Assembly (NCBI GenBank): GCA_015059905.1
Contig: SUZN01000004.1
Coordinates: 62,001 to 126,000, forward strand
From: Rikenellaceae bacterium
Lineage (GTDB): Bacteria > Bacteroidota > Bacteroidia > Bacteroidales > Rikenellaceae
Reading direction: 5' to 3'
DNA length: 64,000 nucleotides
Positions 9,611 to 16,460 of the stretch are shown here, one piece after another. Both the position numbers and the translations under genes were made by a program. Every line of letters starts with the position of its first letter. Position 1 is the first letter of the stretch. The notes beneath the pieces were generated by a model. The model did not search any database. It worked only from the letters and a program-made list of their open reading frames with translations, and had not been told where the DNA came from.

Positions 9611-9784
9611 TCTAAAGTTTTTCTGAATTATCTACTTTAGGCTTGAAAAACTCCGTCATTCCGAGCATTTGTTTTGAGATTGCCACGTCGGCTTCGCCTT
9701 CTCGCAATGACGCATCAAAACAAATGCGTGGGAATCTCTACCTTGTAATACTACAAGCCTAAAGTAGATATTTCTAAAGTTTTT
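9611..9784. repeat. Nested palindromic element flanked by a 12-bp direct repeat
   Basis: Three concentric inverted repeats are visible. The outer arms ATCTACTTTAGGCTTG (9630-9645) and its exact complement (9754-9769) are 16 bp. Inside is a family-B-like shell, CGTCATTCCGAG (from 9654) to GGGAATCTC (about 9730-9738), with perfect 13-bp arms GCATTTGTTTTGA and TCAAAACAAATGC. In the centre is a complete family B copy on the minus strand (9676-9712). The whole is bracketed by TCTAAAGTTTTT at 9611-9622 and 9773-9784, which could be a target-site duplication. Confidence 0.85.
9676..9712 (-). repeat. Repeat family B copy 1
   Basis: The minus strand begins CGTCATTGCGAG and ends GGCAATCTC, with a short GC-rich hairpin (GAAGGCGAAGCC) in the middle. 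The same pattern occurs at 19035, 46948 and 53233. Confidence 0.85.
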
Positions 9785-10599
9785 TATTTCTTATGTGCCT
9801 TGAAATAGTTGCTGAAGTAGAGTAGCTGATACTGGATAGAGTTGCGCCAATAGTCCCAGTTGTGTACGCCCTCACGAACGTAGAAATCGTGCTTGATGCC
9901 CGCTTTCAACAACTTCTCGTGTAGCGCACAGTTCACGCCGAAGAAGAAGTCGTCGTAACCGCAGTCGATGATAAGGCTCAACTCTCCTGACTTGATGCGC
10001 TCAACGAGGTTGATTACTGTATGCTCCTCCCAATTCTCTGGATGCTCCTCGATTGTGCCCAAACGCTTCGAGATACCCCAATTCTTTGGGAATGGACGAA
10101 TATCCACACCACCAGATGTGCTACCCGCTGCGCCGAAGATGTCGGCGTTGCGGAATGCCAGATAGAGTGCGCCGTGACCTCCCATCGACAGACCAGAGAT
10201 GGCACGTGCCTCACGACGAGCGTCGGTCTTGTAGTGTGAGTCGATGTACTCGATAAGCTCCTTGGTTACAAATGTCTCATACTTGTATGTTGGGTCAACA
10301 GGACTGTCGAAGTACCAGCTATCGTAACCACCGTCAGGCAACACAAGCATAATGCCGTAGCGGTCCACCCAATCCGATGCCTTTCCCCAGGCATCCCACT
10401 CCTCATATTTGCCGCTGTGACCGTGCAGCAGATATACTACCGAGAGGTCTTTCATCTCGTGATAGGCGTCGGGCAGAACAACCCTGACCATCACATTTTT
10501 GTTCATCGCTTTACTGTGGATGGCGATTGTCTCGCGCTGGAACGACCACGCCGAAGCGCACACCAGGGTCGCCGCAAGAAGTAAAAATAGTTTTTTCAT
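9784..10599 (-). CDS. Secreted esterase, antigen-85/XynC-like alpha/beta hydrolase
   Basis: A 271-residue exported hydrolase of the putative esterase (PF00756-like) family. The signal peptide is MKKLFLLLAATLVCASAWSF. The nucleophile is S138 in GLSMGGHGA, the acid probably lies in LIIDCGYDDFF, and the histidine in VREGVHNWDYW. Relatives include feruloyl and acetyl-xylan esterases and S-formylglutathione hydrolase-like proteins; the substrate here is unknown. I chose the ATG at 10599 because it begins directly with the signal peptide and follows the TAnnTTTG box at 10639-10646; an upstream in-frame ATG at 10641 would overlap that box. It is divergent from the DUF1080 gene. Confidence 0.88.
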   Translation of the reverse strand: MKKLFLLLAATLVCASAWSFQRETIAIHSKAMNKNVMVRVVLPDAYHEMKDLSVVYLLHGHSGKYEEWDAWGKASDWVDRYGIMLVLPDGGYDSWYFDSPVDPTYKYETFVTKELIEYIDSHYKTDARREARAISGLSMGGHGALYLAFRNADIFGAAGSTSGGVDIRPFPKNWGISKRLGTIEEHPENWEEHTVINLVERIKSGELSLIIDCGYDDFFFGVNCALHEKLLKAGIKHDFYVREGVHNWDYWRNSIQYQLLYFSNYFKAHKK

Positions 10600-10638
10600 A
10601 ATTATTTGAGTTTTTGTTTCGAGTTTCGCTATAATGCG

Positions 10639-10646
10639 CAAATATA
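10639..10646 (-). promoter_or_regulatory. -7 box of esterase gene
   Basis: The minus strand reads TATATTTG, 39 bases before the ATG at 10599. It shares the intergenic space with the divergent box at 10691. Confidence 0.6.
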
Positions 10647-10690
10647 CTCAAAAAGAGTGGAAAATATGTGGTTTATCCCAAATAAATTCC

Positions 10691-10698
10691 TAATTTTG
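10691..10698 (+). promoter_or_regulatory. -7 box of DUF1080 lipoprotein gene
   Basis: TAATTTTG lies 33 bases before the ATG at 10732. Confidence 0.6.
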
Positions 10699-10731
10699 CA
10701 GATAGTGAATTATTAACAAAAACTAAATAGA

Positions 10732-11355
10732 ATGAAATCAAGATTTTTTATGGTGGCAGCAGCTGCCGCTATGTTGCTCTCTTCGTGCTGTGGTGAGTGC
10801 AAGAAGACAGAGCTTTTCAATGGTCAGGATCTTTCGGGTTGGGTAGGTTTTGTTGATCCCGAGAGTGGCGTTTCAGCCGAGCAGGTCTATTCTGTTAAGG
10901 ATGGAAACATCTACGTTGCGGGTCAGCCTTTCGGCTATCTGCGTACCGAGAAGAAGTATGGCGACTACACTCTGCACGTTGAGTGGCGCTGGATTGGCGA
11001 GGGTACAAACAGCGGTCTGTTCCAGCGCGTTCAGGATGGCGACAAGTTGTGGTGTACGGCTATCGAGTGCCAGCTTTGCAGCGGTAAGGCGGGCGATTAT
11101 GTGATGCTTGGCGGCGCAAAGATTAGCGATATTGAGTGCGTGGGCGAGTTCCCCGTAAAGGATCGCATTGGCGACTACGAGAACCCTGTTGGCGAGTGGA
11201 ACACAGCCGACATCACCTGCAAGGGCAAGATCATCAAGGTTAAAATCAACGGCAAGGAGCAGAACGAGTGTACTTGCGAGTTTACTGATGGTTACATTGC
11301 ACTCCAGAGTGAGGGTGGACCTATCGAATTCCGCAACATCTACATTACAGAGTAA
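10732..11355 (+). CDS. DUF1080 (3-keto-disaccharide hydrolase family) lipoprotein
   Basis: A 207-residue lipoprotein. The signal MKSRFFMVAAAAAMLLSSCC has a lipobox near C19. The mature part is a single concanavalin-like beta-sandwich of the DUF1080 family: ELFNGQDLSGWVGF near the start, DYTLHVEWRWIGEGTNSGLF in the middle and GYIALQSEGGPIEFRNIYI at the end are family hallmarks. Members are linked to hydrolysis of glucosides or 3-keto-disaccharides, but the substrate here cannot be read from sequence. It is likely monocistronic, with its own -7 box, and its 3' end runs into a family A repeat. Confidence 0.88.
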   Translation: MKSRFFMVAAAAAMLLSSCCGECKKTELFNGQDLSGWVGFVDPESGVSAEQVYSVKDGNIYVAGQPFGYLRTEKKYGDYTLHVEWRWIGEGTNSGLFQRVQDGDKLWCTAIECQLCSGKAGDYVMLGGAKISDIECVGEFPVKDRIGDYENPVGEWNTADITCKGKIIKVKINGKEQNECTCEFTDGYIALQSEGGPIEFRNIYITE

Positions 11356-11362
11356 ATTCGTC

Positions 11363-11466
11363 TAACGCGGCTCTTTTGGCATCTGCCTTGATTTCGGGTT
11401 GCTCATTTACGCCGAGTAAACTCCGCACCCTCAATCTGCGAGCAGCTTCAAAATAGCTCGCGTTAT
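11363..11466 (+). repeat. Repeat family A copy 1
   Basis: The core is TTTACgccgaGTAAA (11406-11420) preceded by CTCA and followed by CTCCGC. The outer arms AACGCGGCT and AGCTCGCGTT pair imperfectly. It begins 8 bases after the DUF1080 stop. The 18-mer CGGCTCTTTTGGCATCTG (11368-11385) recurs exactly at 46858-46875. Confidence 0.85.
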
Positions 11467-11576
11467 ACAAATTTATGGTAAGTTTTGGTGGGTTTCGACA
11501 ATAGTCCCGCTATTGCCTTCGGAGCTTAACGCAAAATTTTCTCACAAATCGAACTTGTTTAAGCGAGAATATACAA

Positions 11577-11610
11577 AAAAATGTCAGCCGTTTGAGCTGA
11601 CATTTTCTTT
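11577..11610. terminator. Bidirectional terminator between convergent genes
   Basis: The stem AAAATGTCAG / CTGACATTTT has A-rich sequence before it and T-rich sequence after it, so it could work on either strand. Confidence 0.75.
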
Positions 11611-11618
11611 ATTATCCT

Positions 11619-11681
11619 ATCTTCGGTAGCAGGGGTGGTAGCGCAAGGCGCTATGCCACCGAAGATACAGCCTTCGGCTGT
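11619..11681 (-). terminator. Tandem hairpins after the rlmI-like gene
   Basis: A long hairpin has arms ATCTTCGGT (11619-11627) and ACCGAAGAT (11658-11666), with GGTGG/CCACC and TAGCGC/GCGCTA inside. A small hairpin ACAGCC-ttc-GGCTGT (11667-11681) sits 18 bases from the stop at 11700. There is no long T-run directly after them. Confidence 0.5.
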
Positions 11682-11699
11682 CTTTAGTCAAATCAAAGA

Positions 11700-12896
11700 T
11701 TACTCCACATACAGCACCAAACCCTTCAGATACTCGCCCTCGGGGTGGTAGATATTGATAGGGTGGTCGGCAGGCTGTGTGAGCTGGTGCAGGATACGCA
11801 CCTTTCTGCCTGCTATGGCGGCTGCCGAAAATACCGTTGTGCGGAACAACTCCTTCGATACGGCTTGTGAGCAAGAGAATGTGAATAGGATACCGCCACT
11901 CTTTATCTGTGACAATGCACGAGCATTTATTCGCTTATATCCCTGCATAGCATTTCCCAACACCTTATGGTGCTTTGCAAAGGCTGGTGGGTCGAGGATG
12001 ATAAGGTCATACTTGTTGCCAATCTGCTTGATATACTCCACAGCATCGGCAGCTACGGCACTATGCTTTACTGTGTCGCCAAAGTTTAACTTCATATTCT
12101 CTTCGGCAAGATGTACGGCGCGCTCTGATGCATCCACCGAGCATACCTCCACAGCGCCTCCCGATGCGGCATATACCGAGAACCCGCCCGTATAACAGAA
12201 CGTATTGAGTACGGTACGCCCTTTCGAGTAGTGTTTTACAAGCTCGCGGTTCTGTCGCTGGTCGAGGAAGAAGCCTGTCTTCTGACCCTCCTCCCAATTT
12301 ACGAGGAACTTCTCGCCATTCTCCTTCACAACGTGCGCCTTATGGTCGCTCTTGCCCCAGATGTAACCATCCACAGCATTAAGCCCCGCCTTGAAAGGCA
12401 CGGTCTGCGAACTCTTGTCATAGATTGCTGTGAGTTTCTCGCCAAAGCTGTTTCGCAGAGCCTCGGCGATAGCCATACGCGAGAGATACATACCCACCGA
12501 GTGGCACTGCACCACAGCCACCTTGTCATATATATCGACCACAAGACCTGGCAGCGAGTCACCCTCGCCGTGTACCAGACGGTAGCAGTTTGTGGCTTCG
12601 TTCTCGGTCAGTTGTAATGTGCGACGCACATCGTAGGCGATGGCTATGCGGTTGTTCCACCACGCCTGGTCAATCTGTTCATCCTCCTCAAAGGTAAGCA
12701 CACGCACAGCGATGGAGCCAATCTGGTAGTGTCCGCGAGCGATGAACTCGCCCGACTTGGTGAATACATCTACCACCTCGCCCTCCTTAACCTCGCCCTC
12801 GCTCTTTACGCGCTCAATGGCTCCCGAAAATATCCAAGGGTGACGGCGCAGGAGCGACTCCTCCTTACCTCGCCGAAGAAAGATTTGTGTTCTCAT
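11700..12896 (-). CDS. Class I rRNA large-subunit methyltransferase, RlmI-like
   Basis: A 398-residue SAM-dependent RNA methyltransferase of the RlmI (m5C1962 of 23S rRNA) type. Residues 1 to about 75 form a PUA domain (LRRGKEESLLRRHPWIFSGA, GEFIARGHYQIGSIAVRVL). The Rossmann core has VLNTFCYTGGFSVYAASGGA (SAM binding), LIILDPPAFAKHHK and FTFSCSQAV, where the cysteine is the likely catalytic residue. Its start overlaps the end of the exonuclease gene by 32 bases; the usual RlmI N-terminus begins exactly here, so I keep the overlap. It is the last gene of the recQ - exonuclease - methyltransferase operon. Confidence 0.9.
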   Translation of the reverse strand: MRTQIFLRRGKEESLLRRHPWIFSGAIERVKSEGEVKEGEVVDVFTKSGEFIARGHYQIGSIAVRVLTFEEDEQIDQAWWNNRIAIAYDVRRTLQLTENEATNCYRLVHGEGDSLPGLVVDIYDKVAVVQCHSVGMYLSRMAIAEALRNSFGEKLTAIYDKSSQTVPFKAGLNAVDGYIWGKSDHKAHVVKENGEKFLVNWEEGQKTGFFLDQRQNRELVKHYSKGRTVLNTFCYTGGFSVYAASGGAVEVCSVDASERAVHLAEENMKLNFGDTVKHSAVAADAVEYIKQIGNKYDLIILDPPAFAKHHKVLGNAMQGYKRINARALSQIKSGGILFTFSCSQAVSKELFRTTVFSAAAIAGRKVRILHQLTQPADHPINIYHPEGEYLKGLVLYVE

Positions 12897-13614
12897 ATTT
12901 CTGTTGTTGAATATCTTTTTTCACTTTGTTGTGACGATATGGACGACGATGAGGCTTTTTCGCTGCCTTCTCTGTCTTCGCTACCTTTGGCTCCTGCCCC
13001 TCGACACTTATCTCAAACGAGGGTAGCTCCTTCAGGGGTGTGGTAGCCATCAATCGTTCGTATATCTTGATGCAGACCCACGCATCTGTTGCAGCGTACA
13101 TCTGCTGCTGTGGAGTTAGAGTGCTTGCCTCCCAATTACTCAATCGTTGCGCCTTTGACACTCTCTCGCCCAGCACCAATGCTGACATCTTACGCAGACT
13201 CTTCTCCTCTATACCCCAATACGCGGCCATATGTTGCAGGTCGATAAATCCGCGTTCCTTGAAGTGTCGCAGGGCGTGCAGTGAGCGTATATCACCCGCC
13301 ACGTCAGCGCCAATCTTCTTGATGTTGGGGTTGCTTAATATCTTTAGTATCGAAGGATGTAACTTCGTGCGGCATAGGCGAATAAGGTAGCAATGTGAAG
13401 GCGTTGAGAGCTGCAACAGTGACACCTTGTACGTTACACCCGCCTTGAACGATGGGCGTGTCTCGGTATCAAACCCGATGATAGAGTGGGATGATAAGTC
13501 ACGACAAACAGCCTCGATTTGCGCCTCGTTGTTTACTACGACAATGCGCCCATCGAAGTGTGCCGAGGGTAGCTCGGCAGTCTGCTCATTCGATATCGTG
13601 GGTTGAAATACCAT
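12865..13614 (-). CDS. 3'-5' exonuclease domain protein (RNase D/DEDD type)
   Basis: A 249-residue protein with a DEDD exonuclease fold. Motif I is IIGFDTETRPSFKAG, motif II lies around NIKKIGADVAGDIRSL, and motif III is YAATDAWVCIKIYERL (YxxxD, the DEDDy subtype). About 40 C-terminal residues are basic and low-complexity (EKAAKKPHRRPYRHNKVKKD), a likely nucleic-acid-binding tail. Families with this domain trim RNA (RNase D) or DNA (WRN-like exonuclease). Its position 25 bases after recQ is suggestive, since WRN combines both activities in one protein; this functional link is inference. Confidence 0.85.
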   Translation of the reverse strand: MVFQPTISNEQTAELPSAHFDGRIVVVNNEAQIEAVCRDLSSHSIIGFDTETRPSFKAGVTYKVSLLQLSTPSHCYLIRLCRTKLHPSILKILSNPNIKKIGADVAGDIRSLHALRHFKERGFIDLQHMAAYWGIEEKSLRKMSALVLGERVSKAQRLSNWEASTLTPQQQMYAATDAWVCIKIYERLMATTPLKELPSFEISVEGQEPKVAKTEKAAKKPHRRPYRHNKVKKDIQQQKYENTNLSSAR

Positions 13615-13639
13615 CCTTTAAGTCGTTTGGGTGGCAAAG

Positions 13640-15562
13640 TTACTCATTTATTATGAGTTTTCCACCTATCGACGCTGAAATTTTACCATCTTGTTGTAAC
13701 TGCTCTACCACAGAGGCAATTAACTTCGGCTCGGCTTTGATTTCGTGGCACAGCTCACGTGCCGACATAGGCTCGTTGGCGAGCAGATGAAGAATGGTGG
13801 TCTGTATGTTGCTGGAGTCGCTCTTTTGACGGCGGCGATTCTCAAGACATACATCGCACACGCCACACGGTGTAGCCTCCTTGTCGCCAAAATATCGCTG
13901 TATCACCACGCTGCGACATTCGGTCTGTTGCATCGAGTAGGTGAGCATATTCTCGAAACGCTCCTCCATCAGTCGTTTGCGGTGGTGGTAGGTCTCGGGA
14001 GCTATGTAGAGGTCGTTGGTTGGCAGACGCTCCTCGTTGAAGAAGAGTATAGGCGAAGTGTTGGATGGGATGTAACGTATTATTCGCATCTGCCACATAC
14101 GTTTCAGAAGCTCCTTCACACGCTCAACAGTATAGCCGCTGATGGCTGCAATTTGCTGCTCGTCGATGGCGCGGAACTCGGTGAAGATGCCGTTGTAAAG
14201 GCGTAGTATAGTGCGAATTATATGGTCTAAATCATTTCTATCAACGCGTATCTTGTAGAGGTCGTCGCGACTCACACAGAACATTACTCGGGCGGGGTTC
14301 TCCATCTCATCCGTCAAGGTCATATAGTTATTCTGCTCCAGTAGCTCCATGACCGCCTTCACAGTGCCTATATATAGCTTCTCGCGGCGACAAAATTCGT
14401 GAATATTGAAGATGACCGAGGCGTAAAGACCATCGCCGACAGCCATCTGCACAAAGTTGCACACCTTTTCGTAAACGCTCTTTATCGTATCCAGCGATGG
14501 AAACTCCTGCTCGAAGCGTTTTGTGATTTTACTCTTGTCGTCGGATGCCACCAGCAAGACGGCATAACTACGCTTGCCGTCACGTCCTGCTCGTCCTGCC
14601 TCCTGATAGTAGCTCTCCAGCGAGTCGCTCATCGTGTAGTGTACCACAACCCTCACATCCGCCTTGTCGATACCCATACCGAAGGCGTTGGTAGCCACCA
14701 TAATACGTGTTCTGCCCGATGTCCACTCCTCCTGACGCATATTGCGCTCGGCGTGGGGTAGTCCTGCGTGGTAGTAAGAGGCTGAAACACCCTGCTCGCG
14801 TAACATCTCGGCGAGTTGCTCGCACCCCTCGCGTGAACGAAGATAGACAATTCCCGACCCCTGCACGTTGTTAATCACACGCATCAACTGCTCGTTTTTG
14901 TCGTCGGTGTGACGTACTGCATACGAGAGGTTGGGACGTGCAAAACTGCTGCGGATAATATTCTTCTCGCTGAACTCCAGATGCTTCATAATATCCTCGG
15001 CAACCAGCTCCGTAGCCGAGGCTGTAAGAGCCAATACAGGCACATCGGGGATGAGTTTGCGTATCTCCGCAATACGCAGGTATGATGGGCGGAAATCGTA
15101 ACCCCATTGCGATATGCAGTGTGCCTCATCCACCGCCAGAAGCGTAACCTTCATTCGCTGCACACGCAGACGGAACGCCTCTGTCGCCAGACGCTCTGGC
15201 GCAACATACAAAAATCGCACATCGCCATAGACGCAGTTGTCGAGAGCGATGTCAATCTGCGTGAACGACATTCCCGAGTGTACTGCCGCAGCCGATATGC
15301 CGAGTTTTTTCAGCCTATCAACCTGGTCTTTCATCAGGGCTATGAGTGGGGTGATGATGATGCACAAACCATCCTGCGCCAGCGTTGGTACCTGATAGGT
15401 CAGCGACTTACCGCCACCCGTCGGCATCAGCGCAAGCGTATCGCGTCCACTCATTATTGAGTGGATTATCTGCTCCTGCCCCGGTCGGAACTCCTTGTAG
15501 CCCCAAAACTCCTCCAGTGTGGAGCGTAATTTGTCGCTTGAAATCTGATTTTGCTTCGTCAT
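13640..15562 (-). CDS. recQ: ATP-dependent DNA helicase RecQ
   Basis: A 640-residue 3'-5' helicase for recombination and fork repair. It has Walker A MPTGGGKSLTYQ, the DEAH box with the RecQ aromatic-rich loop DEAHCISQWGYDFRPSY, helicase motif VI QEAGRAGRDGK, and the zinc-binding cysteines around CRSVVIQRYFGD and CGVCDVC. After the zinc domain there is a short winged-helix-like end (LANEPMSARELCHEIKAEP), with no recognisable HRDC domain. I chose the ATG at 15562 because MTKQNQISSDKLRSTLEEFWG is the usual beginning. The TAnnTTTG box at 15568-15575 leaves almost no leader. It is the first gene of a three-gene operon and is divergent from the PqqD-like gene. Confidence 0.94.
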   Translation of the reverse strand: MTKQNQISSDKLRSTLEEFWGYKEFRPGQEQIIHSIMSGRDTLALMPTGGGKSLTYQVPTLAQDGLCIIITPLIALMKDQVDRLKKLGISAAAVHSGMSFTQIDIALDNCVYGDVRFLYVAPERLATEAFRLRVQRMKVTLLAVDEAHCISQWGYDFRPSYLRIAEIRKLIPDVPVLALTASATELVAEDIMKHLEFSEKNIIRSSFARPNLSYAVRHTDDKNEQLMRVINNVQGSGIVYLRSREGCEQLAEMLREQGVSASYYHAGLPHAERNMRQEEWTSGRTRIMVATNAFGMGIDKADVRVVVHYTMSDSLESYYQEAGRAGRDGKRSYAVLLVASDDKSKITKRFEQEFPSLDTIKSVYEKVCNFVQMAVGDGLYASVIFNIHEFCRREKLYIGTVKAVMELLEQNNYMTLTDEMENPARVMFCVSRDDLYKIRVDRNDLDHIIRTILRLYNGIFTEFRAIDEQQIAAISGYTVERVKELLKRMWQMRIIRYIPSNTSPILFFNEERLPTNDLYIAPETYHHRKRLMEERFENMLTYSMQQTECRSVVIQRYFGDKEATPCGVCDVCLENRRRQKSDSSNIQTTILHLLANEPMSARELCHEIKAEPKLIASVVEQLQQDGKISASIGGKLIINE

Positions 15563-15567
15563 CGCTG

Positions 15568-15575
15568 CAAAAATA
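15568..15575 (-). promoter_or_regulatory. -7 box of recQ operon
   Basis: The minus strand reads TATTTTTG, ending only 5 bases before the chosen ATG at 15562. Transcription would start at or next to the start codon. Confidence 0.5.
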
Positions 15576-15618
15576 CGAAAAAACCACCTTAAATGTTGCA
15601 TTTGATATTGAATTTTTC

Positions 15619-15626
15619 TAACTTTG
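15619..15626 (+). promoter_or_regulatory. -7 box of the pqqD-like gene and metal locus
   Basis: TAACTTTG lies 28 bases before the GTG start at 15655. Confidence 0.6.
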
Positions 15627-15654
15627 CAACGAGTATGGTAAATTAGGTTCGCAA

Positions 15655-15921
15655 GTGAGAATTAACCCAGAATACAAAGTGCGCGAAATAGCAGGCGAGA
15701 ATGTTGTTATCCTGCAGGGAGAGTATGGTGCCGATATGACTCGTATCATCACCCTCAACGAGAGCGCATTGCTGCTATGGAATGAACTTTTGGGGCGGGA
15801 GTTTACGGCGAAGGATGCTGCCGATGTGCTGATTAAGTCATACGCTGTGGAGGCAGCGACCGCGCTTCGTGATGCTCAATTGTGGATTGATAAGTTAAGT
15901 GAGTGCAAATTGCTCGATTGA
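15655..15921 (+). CDS. PqqD-like (RRE-fold) small protein
   Basis: An 88-residue protein of the PqqD family: YKVREIAGENVVILQGEYGA, then ITLNESALLLWNELLGREFTAKDAADVL and a C-terminal helix. PqqD proteins are small winged-helix peptide chaperones (RiPP recognition elements) that deliver precursor peptides to modifying enzymes, but stand-alone copies of unknown role are frequent. The start is GTG; no in-frame ATG exists between the promoter box and this codon. Its stop overlaps the start of the next gene (TGATG), so the two are translationally coupled. No radical-SAM or other peptide-modifying enzyme is nearby. Confidence 0.82.
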   Translation: MRINPEYKVREIAGENVVILQGEYGADMTRIITLNESALLLWNELLGREFTAKDAADVLIKSYAVEAATALRDAQLWIDKLSECKLLD

Positions 15922-16388
15922 TGGTTAAGTGGAAGTATAGAAAGCTCTTTAAGGTAGCGTCAGCTCTGATGTTGCTTGTGCTCTACATCTCGACGATGTT
16001 GGCAAGCGATGTGGTGGCTCTCACCTGCGGGTGTTGTCATCACGAGGCTGATGTGCATACAGCTTTCCCTCACGTTCACAAATGCTCATCTGCGACCTGC
16101 TCACACCATGACCACTCTCACTCTCACGAGTGTACGGCTCCCACGCTGAAGGAGCATCACGCTTGTAATCACGACCACTCTACCGAGGTTGAACTCTACA
16201 CGCAGCCTCGAGTGGATGATAACTCGCTGCGAGAGACTATTCTGCTGGCGGCGATGATGGATGCGGCGATAGAGATTGTCGCACCCGATGATGTGGAAAA
16301 TTTCCTATATCGAGAATTCTCTTTACCTGCACTCTCGGCAGGATATGGTGGAGGGCAATCGCTGCGAGCTCCGCCTGCGATGGTATAA
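15921..16388 (+). CDS. His/Cys-rich membrane-anchored protein, putative metal binder
   Basis: A 155-residue protein starting at the ATG that overlaps the pqqD-like stop. A basic N-terminus is followed by one membrane segment (ASALMLLVLYISTMLASDVVA). Then comes a dense metal-ligand region with CGCCHHE, FPHVHKCSSATCSHHDHSHS and HHACNHDHS, with about 17 His and 7 Cys in 50 residues. The tail ends in SLRAPPAMV. It recalls the short Cys-containing Bacteroidota membrane proteins ending in an R-x-P-P segment near TonB receptors and HMA proteins (HYC_CC_PP-like), but no HYC triplet is present. Binding of Cu, Zn or Ni in the periplasm is an inference from composition and neighbours. Confidence 0.72.
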   Translation: MVKWKYRKLFKVASALMLLVLYISTMLASDVVALTCGCCHHEADVHTAFPHVHKCSSATCSHHDHSHSHECTAPTLKEHHACNHDHSTEVELYTQPRVDDNSLRETILLAAMMDAAIEIVAPDDVENFLYREFSLPALSAGYGGGQSLRAPPAMV

Positions 16389-16460
16389 TTATCTCTAATT
16401 GTGTGCTGCAACGGGTTGTGGCACAATGGATTTATAATTATATTATCGAAAAATAACTAT

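Larger units (their letters stand above)
11467..11699. other. Convergent intergenic region with serial hairpins
   Basis: No gene is visible between the family A copy and the end of the methyltransferase gene. It holds a CAATAG/CTATTG hairpin (about 11501-11516), a bidirectional terminator (11577-11610) and two further hairpins (11619-11681). The minus-strand segment TTTTGCGTTAAGCTCC near 11537 resembles the start of family A copy 2. Confidence 0.6.
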
